From NCBI GenBank assembly GCA_030728545.1, contig JANQZQ010000024.1, positions 1 through 39,703 of the forward strand: DNA of 39,703 nt, written 5' to 3'. This stretch comes from Ilumatobacteraceae bacterium. Lineage in GTDB: Bacteria > Actinomycetota > Acidimicrobiia > Acidimicrobiales > Ilumatobacteraceae. This document shows, one piece after another, positions 38,825 to 39,703 of the stretch. The position numbers and the translations under genes are program-made. The number at the start of each line of letters is the position of its first letter. The stretch's first letter is position 1. The notes under the pieces were generated by a model. That model did not search any database. It was not told the DNA's origin and saw only the letters and a program-made list of their open reading frames with translations.

Positions 38825-39586
38825 TTAAAAGAGCGTGGTGGTGGTAGGCACAATGAGTTCGGCGCCCTTGTTGCGCACATTGTTGACCGCAGTCGCCACG
38901 GTGACTGCCACCAGGCGATCGTTATCGGCAGTCTGCAACACGTGCAGTGGGGCCTCGGGGCTAGCCAGCCATTCGTCGAGTGCATCGCCATCAAGAATGC
39001 ACGGCATGCGATCATGAATCTCGGCCAGTTGGTCGTTGGGTGCAATGGTAATCAGACTGCAACTGCGCACTTCGGTGTGATTGCGCAGCGGGTCTTGCCA
39101 GGTGGTCCAGAGGCCGGCAATGGCCAGCGGTGCGGAGTCTGGTGAACGGATGAAATATGGCTGCTTGGGTTGTTTCACCGAGGTGTCAACGCCGACCGTA
39201 CGCCACTCGTAGTACCCATCGACAAGCACTGCACACCGATGAGCAGCCAGCAGCGGGCGAAACGACGGCTTTTCGGTGAGCGATTCGCTGCGCGCATTGA
39301 TCATGCTGGCGGCACGACTGCGATCTTTGGACCACGACGGCAACAACCCCCAATGGGCACGACGCAACACACGCGTCACATTTGATGGCAAATGTAATTG
39401 TGTATCTACTTGCGTATCTTTCGCGCTGACTGAAAGTTTCTGCTCGGCAACAAGCGTGGTCACCTGCGTGGTTGGTGCCACGTTGTAGTTGGCGACAAAC
39501 TCCGTTGATGGAGCGTCACCGACCTGGGCGTCAAACAGCAGCGCCAACTGCTGCGGGGCGGTGGTGGCTACAAAACGTCCACACAT
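38825..39586 (-). CDS. SRAP/YedK-type abasic-site protein
   Basis: A 253-residue SOS-response-associated peptidase, the HMCES/YedK family that forms a DNA-protein crosslink at abasic sites in single-stranded DNA. The catalytic Cys2 is exposed after methionine removal in MCGRFVATT. The later motifs are VANYNVAPTTQVTTLV, WGLLPSWSKD, INARSESLTEKPSFRPLL, CAVLVDGYYEW and APNDQLAEIHDRMPCIL. The start is at 39584-39586; an upstream reading to 39634 is antisense tRNA-gene sequence. It starts 2 nt after the 3' end of tRNA-Pro. Confidence 0.94.
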   Translation of the reverse strand: MCGRFVATTAPQQLALLFDAQVGDAPSTEFVANYNVAPTTQVTTLVAEQKLSVSAKDTQVDTQLHLPSNVTRVLRRAHWGLLPSWSKDRSRAASMINARSESLTEKPSFRPLLAAHRCAVLVDGYYEWRTVGVDTSVKQPKQPYFIRSPDSAPLAIAGLWTTWQDPLRNHTEVRSCSLITIAPNDQLAEIHDRMPCILDGDALDEWLASPEAPLHVLQTADNDRLVAVTVATAVNNVRNKGAELIVPTTTTLF

Positions 39587-39588
39587 TG

Positions 39589-39663
39589 TCGGGCTGGGGA
39601 GATTTGAACTCCCGACCTCTTGTCCCCCAGACAAGCGCGCTAACCAAGCTGCGCCACAGCCCG
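39589..39663 (-). tRNA. tRNA-Pro (GGG anticodon)
   Basis: Read on the minus strand, the acceptor arms CGGGCTG and CAGCCCG pair over 7 bp with discriminator A. The D-arm is GCGC-AGCTTGGTTA-GCGC, the anticodon stem is CTTGT/ACAAG with loop CTGGGGG (anticodon GGG), and the T-arm is GGGAG-TTCAAAT-CTCCC. The 3' CCA is not encoded. The 75-nt length fits a normal tRNA. Bases 39664-39703 beyond it show nothing assignable. Confidence 0.95.
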
Positions 39664-39703
39664 AAGCTACGGCTCGGTCAGTCTACAAACGGCGCGATGA
39701 TTC

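Noticed and set aside
39587..39634. N-terminal extension of the SRAP gene
   Set aside because: The extra residues are the antisense reading of tRNA-Pro and the family needs Cys at position 2, so the ATG at 39586 is the start.
1..39703. Transposases, integrases, phage genes, toxin-antitoxin or defence systems
   Set aside because: No such families, terminal inverted repeats or attachment-site duplications next to the tRNA were seen; coding composition is even throughout.

Overview
The window is about 40 kb of tightly packed, moderately GC-rich chromosome with no mobile elements, phage genes or CRISPR. It looks like a high-GC Gram-positive (Actinobacteriota), most plausibly an Acidimicrobiia-type lineage. 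That is inferred from the gene families and from gene order shared with mycobacteria (pgsA, gcvH, garA, two MerR genes and a bifunctional nuclease near gcvP; phoH-ybeY-corC, era, recO and glyS), from a luciferase-like oxidoreductase of probable F420 type, from a menaquinone pathway, and from an MtrAB/LpqB-like signalling set. No 16S gene is present, so taxonomy is inference.

Layout. 0-4.1 kb (minus strand): a divergent UppS-like protein, recO, glyS, trpC and trpF in one compact operon. 4.1-6.7 kb (plus): the catalytic undecaprenyl diphosphate synthase uppS, overlapping a DinG/XPD-type iron-sulfur helicase. 6.7-9.6 kb: an OmpR-type response regulator divergent from a sensor kinase and a GerMN lipoprotein. 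9.6-13.6 kb: era, a small membrane protein, a MaoC dehydratase, and an acyl-CoA dehydrogenase/LLM oxidoreductase pair. 13.7-22.1 kb: a menaquinone block (menG, menF, menD, a DsbA-like gene, menH, menA, menE) ending in an MFS transporter. 22.1-26.3 kb (minus): an unknown gene, phoH, ybeY, a CNNM/CorC protein and an SDR. 26.4-29.6 kb: a GGDEF-EAL protein and an FAH-family enzyme. 29.6-38.3 kb: the glycine cleavage region, with a tandem glycine riboswitch before gcvP, and gcvT, two MerR regulators, a bifunctional nuclease, a zinc-ribbon FHA protein, gcvH and pgsA on the other strand. 38.4-39.7 kb: a HIT protein, an SRAP protein and tRNA-Pro(GGG).

Main discovery candidate. Two divergently transcribed cis-prenyltransferase homologues share a 47-bp gap at 4.06-4.11 kb. 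The plus-strand protein has all catalytic motifs but lacks the C-terminal RRFGG tail. The minus-strand protein has lost every catalytic residue but keeps that tail. This is the same division of labour as the eukaryotic DHDDS/NgBR heteromer and suggests a bacterial two-subunit undecaprenyl diphosphate synthase.

Other notable points: a 31-bp near-perfect palindrome over the response-regulator start codon; a tandem glycine riboswitch with a possible competing hairpin before gcvP; a GarA/OdhI-like FHA protein fused to a zinc ribbon; repeated convergent gene pairs with interlocked stop codons; and a small 12-bp tandem repeat expanded inside a DsbA-like gene.
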